Source: Bradyrhizobium sp. LMTR 3 (GTDB taxonomy: Bacteria; Pseudomonadota; Alphaproteobacteria; Rhizobiales; Xanthobacteraceae). From it: a stretch of DNA of 64,000 nt. A program made the translations under genes and the position numbers. Under the pieces are notes generated by a model. The model saw only the letters and a list, made by a program, of their open reading frames with translations. It did not search any database and was not told where the DNA came from. The stretch covers positions 124,001-188,000 of the forward strand of contig NZ_MAXC01000046.1 of the NCBI RefSeq assembly GCF_001693485.1, written 5' to 3'. Position 1 is the first letter of the stretch. Each line of letters begins with the position of its first letter. Below, piece by piece: positions 8,345-17,278 of the stretch.

Positions 8345-9844
8345 ATGAATCCGAGCGAGGCGCGGGTTGCCCTCAACACGGGTCTGGCCATCCTGGGGCT
8401 GATCGCGCTACGCCTGATCGCCGCGGCGTTCACGCCGATCACCTTCGACGAAGCCTATTACTGGATGTGGTCGAAGCATCTTGCCGGCGGCTACTACGAT
8501 CATCCGCCGATGGTTGCCGTGGTGATCCGGCTCGGCACCCTGATCGCAGGCGATACCGAGTTAGGCGTGCGGCTGGTCTCGATCCTGCTGGCGCTGCCGA
8601 TGAGCTGGGCGATCTACCAGGCCGGCGCCATCCTGTTTGGCAGCCGGCGCGTGGCGGCCTCGTCTGCGATCCTTTTGAACATCACGCTGATGGCCGCCGT
8701 CGGCACCATGATCGTGACGCCGGACGCGCCGCTCCTGGTGGCGTCCAGTCTCCTGCTGTTTGCGCTCGCCAAGGTGCTGCAGACCGGCCGCGGCGCGTGG
8801 TGGCTGGCGGTAGGCGCAGCGGCCGGCTGCGCGCTGCTGTCGAAATACACTGCGCTATTCTTCGGACCCGCCATCCTGATCTGGCTGATCGCGGTTCCCA
8901 AGCTGCGGCACTGGCTGGTCTCGCCCTGGCTCTATCTCGGCGGGCTCGTTGCGCTAGCGCTGTTTGCACCGGTCATTCTGTGGAACGCCGAGCACCACTG
9001 GGTTTCCTTCATCAAGCAGATGGGGCGGGCGCGGATCGAGGATTTCCGCCCGATCTATATTGCTGAACTGATTCCGACCCAGATCGCGTTTGCGACGCCG
9101 CTGGTCTGGATCCTCGGCGCAATGGGTCTCTACGCGCTTCTCCGCCGCCGGGCCGGCGCGCTGCCGGCGCGCGCGCTGGTCAACGTGATGTTCTGGATCA
9201 TCGTCGCCTATTTCGTCTGGCATTCGCTGCATGCCCGCGTCGAGGCCAACTGGTTTGCACCGGTCTATCCTGCATTCGTCGTCGCTGCAGCCGTCGCCGC
9301 GCATCTGGTCGAGTGGAAGCCGCGCTGGCAGCGCCTGGTCGATTTCTGCCGGCGCTGGGCCGTGCCGGCCGGCGTCCTGATGTTCGTGCTGCTGGTCGTA
9401 CAGGCCAACAGCGGCGTGCTGTCAGGTTATCGCCGCGATGCCACCGTGCGCAGCATCGGCATCGGCTGGCGCGAAACTGCCGCAGCGATCGAAGCGGCGA
9501 GGGCGCGAACGGGAGCCACATGCGTGCTCGCCTCGGATTACGGCACCACCGGCTGGCTCGCCTTCCATCTGCCGAAGGGCACTTGCGTGGCGCAGCACAG
9601 CCAGCGCTTCCGCTGGGTCAACATCGGCGAGCCCGACGCGGTGCAACTCGCCGGTCCGTTGCTCTATGTCCGCGAGGTCCTCCGAGACGATGCTCCGTTG
9701 CAGGACAAGTTCGCCCGCGTCGATAAGATCGGCGAGGTCGAACGCAAGCGCGGCCCGCTCGTGATCGAGACCTATGCGCTTCATCTCATGCAAGGTCCGA
9801 GGGGCGACGTGTTTGACCGCACGCCGCCGCCGGAATTGCGGTAG
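8345..9844 (+). CDS. GT39/ArnT-like membrane glycosyltransferase
   Basis: A 499-residue polytopic membrane protein with the PMT_2/GT39 signature. TFDEAYYWMW (about 33-42) holds the catalytic acidic residue of the first periplasmic loop, and GGYYDHPPM (48-56) follows. About ten hydrophobic segments come next, then a soluble C-terminal domain (about 385-499). Enzymes of this fold move a sugar from a polyprenyl-phosphate carrier to lipid A or other periplasmic acceptors. It follows the GT2-GtrA gene on the same strand across a palindromic repeat. The acceptor cannot be deduced. Confidence 0.85.
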   Translation: MNPSEARVALNTGLAILGLIALRLIAAAFTPITFDEAYYWMWSKHLAGGYYDHPPMVAVVIRLGTLIAGDTELGVRLVSILLALPMSWAIYQAGAILFGSRRVAASSAILLNITLMAAVGTMIVTPDAPLLVASSLLLFALAKVLQTGRGAWWLAVGAAAGCALLSKYTALFFGPAILIWLIAVPKLRHWLVSPWLYLGGLVALALFAPVILWNAEHHWVSFIKQMGRARIEDFRPIYIAELIPTQIAFATPLVWILGAMGLYALLRRRAGALPARALVNVMFWIIVAYFVWHSLHARVEANWFAPVYPAFVVAAAVAAHLVEWKPRWQRLVDFCRRWAVPAGVLMFVLLVVQANSGVLSGYRRDATVRSIGIGWRETAAAIEAARARTGATCVLASDYGTTGWLAFHLPKGTCVAQHSQRFRWVNIGEPDAVQLAGPLLYVREVLRDDAPLQDKFARVDKIGEVERKRGPLVIETYALHLMQGPRGDVFDRTPPPELR

Positions 9845-9859
9845 GCCGCGAAGCCGGTC

Positions 9860-11752
9860 TCACTCCGCGGCGTCGGGATGCGTACGTTGATCCATCGTGG
9901 GATGTTCGCCGTGCCACAGCCATACCGTGAGGGTGCCCGACCTGCCGCGAATCTGCGCCTCGACGGGGCCGGCAAGGCTCCCGGTTTTCAGCCGGGCGCC
10001 GGCGCCTTCGGCCGCAACGCGTAGCGTATCGCTCAGCGCCAGCCTGACATCGTGGCGGGCCGCGACCTCCATCAGACGGCTCGCCACGTTCACGGTGTCG
10101 CCGGTTGCGGTGATGTGCTGATGGCTGCGGCCGCCGAGGCGCGAGGCGACGATCGGTCCGAAGTGCGCGCCGATCTTGAAGCCGATCCGCACCGCGATCT
10201 GCGGCGGCAATGCTGCGATCCAGCGTTCGGTCTTGACGCAGAGGGCGATCGAACATTGCCCCGCGCGCGCCGCATCATCCGGCGCCGCCTCCGGTAGGCC
10301 GAACAGGATCATGGCGCCGTCACCCAGGAAGCTCGTGATCACGCCGCCGCATCGCGTCACTTCCTTGTCGACCAGGGCGTGAAACTCCTTCAGCAATCCT
10401 CTCGTGGCATCCGGATCCAGCGTCTCGCTGAGCGAGGTAAATCCGGAGAGGTCCACGAAGACGACGGCGGCATTCTGCCGGACAGGCGCCAGCAGGAAAT
10501 CGGGATCGCGCCTCAGCCATTGCTGCAGGCCCGGCGTCTGGAATTGCTCGAGCAGCTTGTTTTGTATGGCCAGATGCTGCGCGCTGCGCCGGCCCGACCA
10601 CAATTGCAACGCGCCGAACACGACGACCGGCAGCACCGCTGCAGCCAATGTCGTTGCGGCGTCGAGCCATATGCCGTGCGCGAAAGCAACTGTGTTCGCG
10701 GCCGCCCATGCGAGCATCACCGCGCTGACTGTGAGGAGGCCAACATTTCGCCGCCACACCAGCAAACCGACCAGCAGCATCGGGAGCAGGATCGTCGTGA
10801 TGGCCTCTACGATGCGAACCGGTCGGTCGCGCACGATGCCGTCGCCGGCGACCAGATGCGTGATCGCGGTGGAAATGATTTCCACCCCTGGCATCAGTGA
10901 ATCGAATGGCGTCGGAAAGAAGTCGCCGGCGCCGGTTGCCGTCGCGCCGATGACGACGATGCGGCCCTGAATGGCTTCCTTGTCGATACTGCCGTCGATC
11001 AGACTGGCGGCGCTGACGGTGCGAATGGTGTGGCGCGGGCCGTAATAGGAAATCGGCAGCGAGTAGTCGGAAGCGGTCATGATCGGCCGGTCGCCGAACA
11101 GCAGGCGGTCGGGCTCGATCGTGAGCTTCTGGCCCATCGCGATGGATGCAACACGGAGCGGAAACGACAACTCGATCTTGTCGTCTGTCCGGAACAGCAT
11201 CGGGACCGAGAGCGGCGTGCCGGTCTGGCCCGTCGCAACATTGGCGATACCGACTTCGGCGCGGTCGGCGAATGACGGCAGCGGCAGCAGGAAGCGGCTG
11301 GCCTTCGGCAGGCGGGCCAGTGGTCCATCGTTTTCCGTGGAAGGCTGAACGGTGTTCGAAAATACCGCAGCCGCTGCAAGCACCGTCGGACCCGCCGCGA
11401 GCGATTTCGCGAGCGCCGCATCGCCATCGGCGGGTCCCTTGTCGATCAGCAGGAGATCGATCGCGATGACTTTCGGCTCCAGCCGCGTGATCGCCTCGAC
11501 GATCTTGGCTATCTCTGCGCGCGGCAGGGGATAGGTGCCGACGAGTTTGACGACGGTGTCGTCGATCGCCACGATCGTGACGAGGTCCGGCGGTGCCTTC
11601 ACGCCGCGCACCAGCGTGCGCACGTCGGTCAATGCCGACTCGAGCCGGTCGAGAAACCGCAAATGGCCGGCCGAATGGCCGAGCCATATCGCGCCTGCCC
11701 ACAATCCCGTGCAAAGCAACGCAACCAGAATATGAAGGCGTCGACGGCTCAT
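9860..11752 (-). CDS. CHASE2-domain membrane class III nucleotide cyclase
   Basis: A 630-residue protein. It has an N-terminal membrane anchor (about 6-26) and a periplasmic CHASE2 sensor (about 30-310, with IVAIDDTVVKLVG and GRIVVIGATATGAGDFFPTP). Two to three membrane helices follow (about 315-385), then a cytoplasmic class III cyclase domain (about 425-600). Metal aspartates D434 (VFVDLSGFTS) and D478 (SFLGDGAMILFG) and the GDTVNVASRL motif are present. The residue that is normally lysine four before the second aspartate is Ser474, so purine selectivity is uncertain. The gene follows the FecR-like gene by 10 bases and is clearly its operon partner: an envelope signal would be turned into a cyclic nucleotide. 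Confidence 0.9.
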   Translation of the reverse strand: MSRRRLHILVALLCTGLWAGAIWLGHSAGHLRFLDRLESALTDVRTLVRGVKAPPDLVTIVAIDDTVVKLVGTYPLPRAEIAKIVEAITRLEPKVIAIDLLLIDKGPADGDAALAKSLAAGPTVLAAAAVFSNTVQPSTENDGPLARLPKASRFLLPLPSFADRAEVGIANVATGQTGTPLSVPMLFRTDDKIELSFPLRVASIAMGQKLTIEPDRLLFGDRPIMTASDYSLPISYYGPRHTIRTVSAASLIDGSIDKEAIQGRIVVIGATATGAGDFFPTPFDSLMPGVEIISTAITHLVAGDGIVRDRPVRIVEAITTILLPMLLVGLLVWRRNVGLLTVSAVMLAWAAANTVAFAHGIWLDAATTLAAAVLPVVVFGALQLWSGRRSAQHLAIQNKLLEQFQTPGLQQWLRRDPDFLLAPVRQNAAVVFVDLSGFTSLSETLDPDATRGLLKEFHALVDKEVTRCGGVITSFLGDGAMILFGLPEAAPDDAARAGQCSIALCVKTERWIAALPPQIAVRIGFKIGAHFGPIVASRLGGRSHQHITATGDTVNVASRLMEVAARHDVRLALSDTLRVAAEGAGARLKTGSLAGPVEAQIRGRSGTLTVWLWHGEHPTMDQRTHPDAAE

Positions 11753-11762
11753 TCGCTCGCTT

Positions 11763-12284
11763 CTATTGTCCCAATCTTGCCATCAGGGCCGCAACGCGCG
11801 CAGGCGGCCAGCGCTTGATGATCAACTCGCCCGACGGCTCGACATCGACGCCGTCACCGGCGCCGAGTACGACGCTGCCGCGGCCGGCGGGCCGCGCCAC
11901 GCGCACGCGGCCGTCGACGACGAAGACCGATGTCTTGACGCCTTCGGCGTCCACCGTCCATTTGGTACCACGCACCGCGGCAATCGCCTGCGGCGTCATC
12001 ACCTCGAACCTGACGCGGCCCGGCTTCTTCGGCACTTCGAGCAGCAGGGCCTTGTTACTAAGTTCGACGGAATCGACCTGGCCATCACGGTTGCGATCCC
12101 TGAGTTCGAACTTCGCGCCGCTTTCGGCCACGATCGTGATCGCGTTCTGGCAATGCAGCGTTTGCGTTCCCTGGGCCGTCGGTGCGGACGTGCAGCCTGA
12201 TTTTGCCGGCTGCGCCGCCGCAGGTCCGGCGAACAGCAGCACGCCTGCGAAGGCGGTCGATCCGGCGCGTGCCAGCATTGTCAT
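11763..12284 (-). CDS. Secreted FecR-domain protein with an EF-hand-like loop
   Basis: A 173-residue periplasmic protein. The signal peptide covers about residues 1-25 (ending GPAAAQ), and the FecR-like beta domain is marked by TPQAIAAVRGTKWTVD and VFVVDGRVRVARPAG. Residues 63-74 read DRNRDGQVDSVE, which fits the EF-hand calcium loop pattern. The start at 12284 has AAAAGGGAG just upstream and gives the signal peptide; the frame upstream of it has no coding character. It is the first gene of an operon with the CHASE2 cyclase 10 bases downstream. Whether it modulates the sensor domain is inference from this linkage. Confidence 0.8.
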   Translation of the reverse strand: MTMLARAGSTAFAGVLLFAGPAAAQPAKSGCTSAPTAQGTQTLHCQNAITIVAESGAKFELRDRNRDGQVDSVELSNKALLLEVPKKPGRVRFEVMTPQAIAAVRGTKWTVDAEGVKTSVFVVDGRVRVARPAGRGSVVLGAGDGVDVEPSGELIIKRWPPARVAALMARLGQ

Positions 12285-12576
12285 GGCGGCTCCCTTTTGG
12301 GGTGCGGCGAAACAGAGGAGCAGGGCGATACGGTACCGTATCAAGCGCCGCGATCCAATGCAAAGCCAGTGGTAGACGATAGTATGTCTGCCTTCGGCGG
12401 GTAAGGTTCGGCGAAGTCGGCAGTTCGGCAAAAAGATCCGGTAAATCAGCGCAGAAACGGCTCGAAAATGGACCGAAACGGCGACCGGAACATCGAAGTT
12501 TTTCCGGTGCGTAGGTGTCGGACCGACGGGTGGCGAAACGTCTTGTAACCACTCGCCCACAACGGAGGTGTTTGCC

Positions 12577-13272
12577 ATGTCCAGTTCCGCACTGAAACCC
12601 GCCGTCGAGCTCGCGAGCACGAGCCACGTGCGCTTTCTCAACGAGAGCACCGAATACCGCCGTGCGCGCGAACAATTGCTGGCTAAGGAGATCGAACTGC
12701 GCCGTCACATCGAACGGGTCGCCGAATTGCGCCGGGCGTTGCCGCCGGGTGGCGCGGTGACGAAGAATTATGTGTTCGAAGGCGAGGGCGGCAAGGCGAC
12801 CTTGTCGGACCTGTTCGGCGACAAGCAGACGCTCGTGATCTACAGCTACATGTTCGGCCCGCAGCGCGAGCAGCCGTGCCCGATGTGCACGTCCTTCATG
12901 AGCACCTGGGAAGGCAAGCTGCCCGACCTCGAACAGCGCATCGCCTTCGTGTTCGTGGCGCGTTCGCCGATCGCGCGATTGATCGAGGCGAAGAAGGCGC
13001 GCGGCTGGACACGGCATAGGATCTATTCGGATGCGTCGGGCGATTACACGCGCGACTACGTCAGCGCGGCGGATGCCGATGCGCCCGGCTACACCGTGTT
13101 CACCCGCCGTGACGGCAGCATCCGCCATTTCTGGTCCGCTGAAATGGGACCGTCGACCGCCGATCCCGGACAGGACCCGCGCGGCGCGCCCGACTTCGAT
13201 CCGCTGTGGACCATCTTGGACACTACGCCGGAAGGGCGCGGCAAGGATTGGTATCCGCGGCTGAGCTATTAG
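12577..13272 (+). CDS. DUF899 thioredoxin-like protein
   Basis: A 231-residue protein of the DUF899 family with a thioredoxin-like fold: LSDLFGDKQTLVIYSYMFG, then the CPMCTSF motif (a CxxC pair), then VFVARSPIARL and YTVFTRRDGSIRHFWSAE. ATG at 12577 has GGAGG 8 bases upstream. The CxxC motif would fit a redox role, but the reaction of this family is not established. It is divergent from the FecR-like gene; the 292 bases between them hold no motif I can name. Confidence 0.85.
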   Translation: MSSSALKPAVELASTSHVRFLNESTEYRRAREQLLAKEIELRRHIERVAELRRALPPGGAVTKNYVFEGEGGKATLSDLFGDKQTLVIYSYMFGPQREQPCPMCTSFMSTWEGKLPDLEQRIAFVFVARSPIARLIEAKKARGWTRHRIYSDASGDYTRDYVSAADADAPGYTVFTRRDGSIRHFWSAEMGPSTADPGQDPRGAPDFDPLWTILDTTPEGRGKDWYPRLSY

Positions 13273-13605
13273 CACACGCGGCGTCCGTTCGCCGTGGCGA
13301 TGGCGGGCGAGAACGGGTTCGATCAATCATGGATTGAGGCCGAACTTGGCCCGTTATGGGACATCCGGTTGTTACGTCACCGCCAGGTGTCCCTGATTGG
13401 GACCGACGCCAGCATCATTGCGGGGAAATTTCTCCAATAGTTCCATGGATTTGAGCCCGCCTTACATCCGCCCGCGTTTAAGCCGGATTTAACTAAAAGT
13501 CGCCTTAATGACGCTCGGAGCCTCTGCGAGATGCTGCCCGGGGACATATCCGGACGCGGCATCAAAGGGGGACTTGGTGGAATTGTTGTTCTGGGCGTTG
13601 TGTGA
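13273..13605. other. Intergenic region, no gene seen
   Basis: These 333 bases hold no convincing reading frame, RNA or repeat. They should contain the promoter of the DUF2778 gene, but no clear -35/-10 pair stands out. Confidence 0.5.
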
Positions 13606-14763
13606 ATGAGTAAGCGTACGCGTGCGTTCGGTCCTGCGGCCCGCAGCCGCGGGAAATCCTCCCGCAAAGGCATTCCCCAATATTTTCTCGGCGGTGTCGC
13701 GATCGCAGGCCTCGTGCTGGGCTGCGCCTGGACCGTCTACACCAACGTGCTCGGCGCCAGCGTTTATCCATCCGTGAACACCGCGGGCTTCGAGGCGCCC
13801 GCCGCCAACAACCCGAGCACCATCGCTGCGCATGCGGTGCGGCCGGCCTTCAATGAGATTTTCGCCTCGCTGCCGCAGCAGTCGCTGGTGATGCCCGCCC
13901 CGGAGAACGTCGCGAGTTCGTTGATGTTCAACGAAAGGTTCGCAGCCGCCGCCGCGCAAGGCGAGCCCTCGAGAGCAGCCGAATTCAAGCCCGTCGAACC
14001 GACGAAACTGGCGGAAGCTTCGCCGCCGGCCGAGGCGCCGAAAGCCGTTCAAGCACCGAAGGCCGTGGAGGCGGCGAAGCCGAAGATTTCCGCTCCTGCC
14101 ACCAAGCTCGCCTTGAACGCACCTGCGCCGGCGCCAGCAGAGACCGAAGCCAAGACCGCGAAGGCATCCGGCTCCACCGTTCGCGACATGGCGCAGCGCG
14201 CCAAGGCCGCCGTGATGTCGATTGCTTCCAACGACAAGCAGACCATGGTTGAAAAACTGTGGGGCAAGCAGCCTTCGCAGAACTCGCTGCTCGCTTTCGC
14301 GTCCGCCGACGCCAACGTCACCGGCAGCATCATCGATACGCGAAGCCAGAACCCGATGATGGGCGGCTCGCCGCCCTATGATCGCCAGACCGCCGTCTAT
14401 GACATCACCGCGCGCAAGGTCTATCTGCCCGACGGAACCCAGCTCGAGGCGCATTCGGGACTGGGCTCGAAGATGGACGATCCCAAATATTCGCATGTGC
14501 GGATGCAGGGCGTGACGCCGCCGCATATTTACGAACTGAAGCCGCGCGAGGCGCTGTTTCACGGCGTGCCGGCGCTGCGGCTGACGCCGATCGGCGGCGA
14601 AGAAAAAATCTTCGGCCGCGACGGGCTGCTCGCGCACAGCTACATGCTCGGGCCGAGCGGCCAGTCCAACGGCTGCGTGTCGTTCAAGGACTACTATGCG
14701 TTCCTCGACGCCTATCGCAACAAGGGGATTCGTCGGCTCGCGGTGCTGGTGAAGGTCCAATAG
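13606..14763 (+). CDS. DUF2778 (Tlde1-like L,D-transpeptidase-type) envelope protein
   Basis: A 385-residue protein with a basic cytoplasmic head, one membrane anchor (about 25-47) and a Pro/Ala/Lys/Glu-rich linker (about 120-195). The C-terminal DUF2778 domain (about 255-385) has the L,D-transpeptidase-like active site HSYMLGPSGQSNGCVSF, with H344 and C357 as likely catalytic residues. DUF2778 includes type VI secretion effectors that cut peptidoglycan peptides. This protein instead has a signal anchor and no T6SS genes nearby, so a housekeeping role on its own cell wall is more likely. The ribosome site is weak. Confidence 0.8.
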   Translation: MSKRTRAFGPAARSRGKSSRKGIPQYFLGGVAIAGLVLGCAWTVYTNVLGASVYPSVNTAGFEAPAANNPSTIAAHAVRPAFNEIFASLPQQSLVMPAPENVASSLMFNERFAAAAAQGEPSRAAEFKPVEPTKLAEASPPAEAPKAVQAPKAVEAAKPKISAPATKLALNAPAPAPAETEAKTAKASGSTVRDMAQRAKAAVMSIASNDKQTMVEKLWGKQPSQNSLLAFASADANVTGSIIDTRSQNPMMGGSPPYDRQTAVYDITARKVYLPDGTQLEAHSGLGSKMDDPKYSHVRMQGVTPPHIYELKPREALFHGVPALRLTPIGGEEKIFGRDGLLAHSYMLGPSGQSNGCVSFKDYYAFLDAYRNKGIRRLAVLVKVQ

Positions 14764-14846
14764 GCGGATGCGGACAAGTCGTCGCTCGGCTACTCGCAGT
14801 GACGAGGACGGATTTGATTTCATTACCCAAGAGCCCGACATCGGAT

Positions 14847-14969
14847 GTCGTCCCTGCGAACGCAGGGAGCCATAACCACTGCTCGTGGTTGTTGATACGA
14901 TCGCGGGCTCCAGCTTCATTTCCCAATTCGCACTTGTGATTATGGGTCCCTGCGTTCGCAGGGACGACA
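14847..14969. repeat. Interspersed inverted repeat (family D)
   Basis: The ends GTCGTCCCTGCGAACGCAGG and CCTGCGTTCGCAGGGACGAC are perfect inverted complements, about 120 bases apart end to end. The interior also has partial dyads (CACTGCTCGTGG). It is non-coding and should fold as a long hairpin. Confidence 0.75.
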
Positions 14970-14974
14970 CACTG

Positions 14975-15475
14975 AATATGACTTCGCGATCTCGCGGCGC
15001 ATTGCGTCCGAGGTTTGCCATCAACTTCCCGCCTCTCATTCAGAGGGCGCAGGGAAGACCGGGTGCTGGCTGCACCCGCGGTCTCGTGTGCAATTGCGCA
15101 AAGCAAAAGCGCACACGAGCATACAGGTACAGCGGGAGCATCCCGGCCTTCCCTGCGCAATGGCTTTACGGCTTACTTCGAGCTCTCCCCGGCGAACGGC
15201 TCTTTTGCCACCGTCGCCCCACGAGATACCCCGTGAAACTTAACGCCAGCACCGCGGCGCCCGAACCACACGACTTCGCCGTACGCGTCAGGCGCCTACG
15301 TCATCTGCGCCATCAGCGTCCATCGCATCTCACCGCACGTTCGTGACGATCGCGAGCGCCCCTCAATGGGTGAGACGGACGGAGTTATGCGACTGATTTG
15401 CCCTGCACGTTAAGCGAAATATTTTCGATCCCGGGGCTTGATGCGATTTCTGAAAATCAGAAGTGATTTGCCTTG
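14975..15475. repeat. Long intergenic repeat characteristic of Bradyrhizobium/Rhodopseudomonas
   Basis: About 500 bases with no gene. I recognise this as a dispersed element often mis-annotated as short proteins in these genera: the conceptual peptide runs TRGLVCNCAKQKRTRAYRYS then PAFPAQWLYGLLRALPGE. It ends with a segment carrying GATTTCTGAAAATC and AAATATTTTCGATCC. Recognition is from memory of the family; only one copy is in the window. Confidence 0.6.
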
Positions 15476-15750
15476 TCTGCCGTGCGCCGGAATTGGAACC
15501 GTACGTCCCCCGTAAGCTTACGGTGTTACCCATGCACATTTTGCGGTTGCGTCCGGCGGCCCATTTGCATCTAACTTCTTGGGGAGCTGCGAGCAGTCCG
15601 CCTCGCGGCCGAGTATTTGGGTTTTATTAGAATGAGAGTGTGTTTGAGTGCGCATACAGAAAGCAGATTTGAACTTGCGTTAAAGCTCCCGTTCTCCGAC
15701 GCGCCAAATGGCGATGATCGCGGAAGCCTTACCCTGGGTTCCCCGCGGTG

Positions 15751-16527
15751 ATGCCTCGCCGCGGAATGGGAAATCGCCTTCTTGCAACATTGCCGGCGTC
15801 GGACTTCGATTTGCTGGAGCCCGAGCTTGAGACGATCGCGCTCAATCAGGACGCGGTCCTTTCGCGGGCGGGTGACGCAATCGAGTACGTCTACTTCCCT
15901 CATAGCGGCGCCATCTCGCTAATGATCGACATGGCGGACGGACACACGGTCGCCTCCGCCGTAGTCGGGCGTGAGGGGGCAGTAGGCATGCTTTCGGTGC
16001 TCGGACCGTCGCCTTCAGATATGACGGCGATCGTTCGTGCGGCAGGCACCGCCTTTCGGATCCCCGCATCGCGATTTCACGCCGCTTTCAACCGGAGCCC
16101 CGCGATCCGGTACGCGGTCCAGATTCACGTCAGGGCGATGCTGATGCAGCTTCAGCTCGGCTCGGCCTGCAATGCGCTTCACCCGGTCGAGGCGCGCATG
16201 GCTCGCTGGCTGCTCCAGCTTCGCGACCGCGTCGACCATGATGTGCTCCCGCTCACCCAGCAGGCGCTATCGCAAATAGTCGGTGTACGACGCACGACGG
16301 TGACGCTCCTGATGCGCAAGTTGCGCGCGTGCGGAGCGATCAAGTCCGATCGACGAGGCCTGATCGAGATCGATCCGGCGCGGCTCGCGGCGGTCGCGTG
16401 CGAATGCCACAACGTCATGCATCTCGAAGTCGAGGAGATGTTCGCGCTCCATTCGGCCAGATCTCGCGCGGCGGTTCTGCCCGAAGATCGGCGGATTCCG
16501 GGAATTAAATCGGGCGGAGTCATCTGA
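15751..16527 (+). CDS. Crp/Fnr family transcriptional regulator
   Basis: A 258-residue regulator. Residues about 10-130 form a cyclic-nucleotide-binding-like beta barrel (VYFPHSGAISLMIDM, VVGREGAVGM), and residues about 150-225 a winged helix with LTQQALSQIVGVRRTTVTLL as the recognition helix region. No cysteine cluster typical of FNR oxygen sensing is visible, and the cAMP-contact RxS motif of Crp is not obvious, so the signal is unknown. The start could be ATG 15751, the overlapping GTG 15748 or ATG 15766; ribosome-site evidence is weak for all. It stands alone after a repeat-rich gap. Confidence 0.85.
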   Translation: MPRRGMGNRLLATLPASDFDLLEPELETIALNQDAVLSRAGDAIEYVYFPHSGAISLMIDMADGHTVASAVVGREGAVGMLSVLGPSPSDMTAIVRAAGTAFRIPASRFHAAFNRSPAIRYAVQIHVRAMLMQLQLGSACNALHPVEARMARWLLQLRDRVDHDVLPLTQQALSQIVGVRRTTVTLLMRKLRACGAIKSDRRGLIEIDPARLAAVACECHNVMHLEVEEMFALHSARSRAAVLPEDRRIPGIKSGGVI

Positions 16528-16617
16528 GCGCGTTTCAGCGACCGCTCGACCTTCCGCGTCGCGACTTGCTGCTGCGGCATTCCGGAACGCACATCGAAGG
16601 GTGGATTCTCCGCCAGA

Positions 16618-16815
16618 TCAGGTTCTCTGCGGCCGATCACGTTCGAGCGCTGACTCGGATGTCGCCTCGAGCTTCGCAATCTCGCGCAGCACCTTCGCTG
16701 TCTGGCGCAGCTCGTCGCGCTCAGGGCCCGGCTTCAGCCGTCGTGCCTCGTCAAGAAATTCCTTTGCCTGCAGCAGCCAGGTCGATGTGTCGGTTGAGAC
16801 TTGCATGCGCGCCAT
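16618..16815 (-). CDS. Small conserved hypothetical protein
   Basis: A 65-residue, charged, mostly helical protein (LQAKEFLDEARRLKPGPERD, TAKVLREIAKLEATSESAL). It has no signal peptide, membrane segment or known motif. It lies between the Crp/Fnr gene and another small gene on the same strand. The composition fits real coding sequence, but no function can be given. Confidence 0.55.
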   Translation of the reverse strand: MARMQVSTDTSTWLLQAKEFLDEARRLKPGPERDELRQTAKVLREIAKLEATSESALERDRPQRT

Positions 16816-16857
16816 GGCGCCCCTCCATCGCGATCATCACTTGATCTGTGTCGACGC

Positions 16858-17070
16858 TCACGCCGGGGTGCTGGCGCTGCGATGCCGCACACGGGCGCTC
16901 GGCTCGTCGACCCAGGCTTCACGGGCAAACCAGGCGTGATCGGTGTGGCAGATCACGCAACGGGTCCGTGAGAAAAACACCGCGCTGCGGCTAAAGCTCT
17001 CGCGATCAGTCTTGATGCCGGTGGGAATCGCATGTCCGGTCCGCGGACATTTGACCATGACCATTCCCAT
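16858..17070 (-). CDS. Small CxxC-containing hypothetical protein
   Basis: A 70-residue protein with an N-terminal VKCPRTGHAIPTG and a central RCVICHTDHAWFAREAW; the cysteine and histidine spacing suggests a small zinc or metal site. The start at 17070 has AAGGGAGGGCGAT right before it. The longer frame to 17169 was not used because its first 33 codons look random. It shares strand and direction with the gene at 16618. The family is not recognised beyond its being common in Rhizobiales, from memory. Confidence 0.65.
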   Translation of the reverse strand: MGMVMVKCPRTGHAIPTGIKTDRESFSRSAVFFSRTRCVICHTDHAWFAREAWVDEPSARVRHRSASTPA

Positions 17071-17278
17071 ATCGCCCTCCCTTGAGATTGGCTTCTTGTT
17101 TGAAAAAAGCACCGGCCGGTTGGAGTGCGCCACTTGTCGGTGCGGGTTACTTTGGGGGGCATCGCGCACCGCGTCTGATCGAGCATCGGGTAGTGGGCCG
17201 CATGCTCATCGCTTGGACTCGTTCCAACCGGCCGGATCCCTCCTTGACGTAGTCTCGGGTGTGATTGAATGCCGGTCT

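Noticed and set aside
14684..15346. Two overlapping frames of about 155 codons in the gap after DUF2778
   Set aside because: They lie in repeat sequence, on both strands at once, with no domain; they are translations of repeats.
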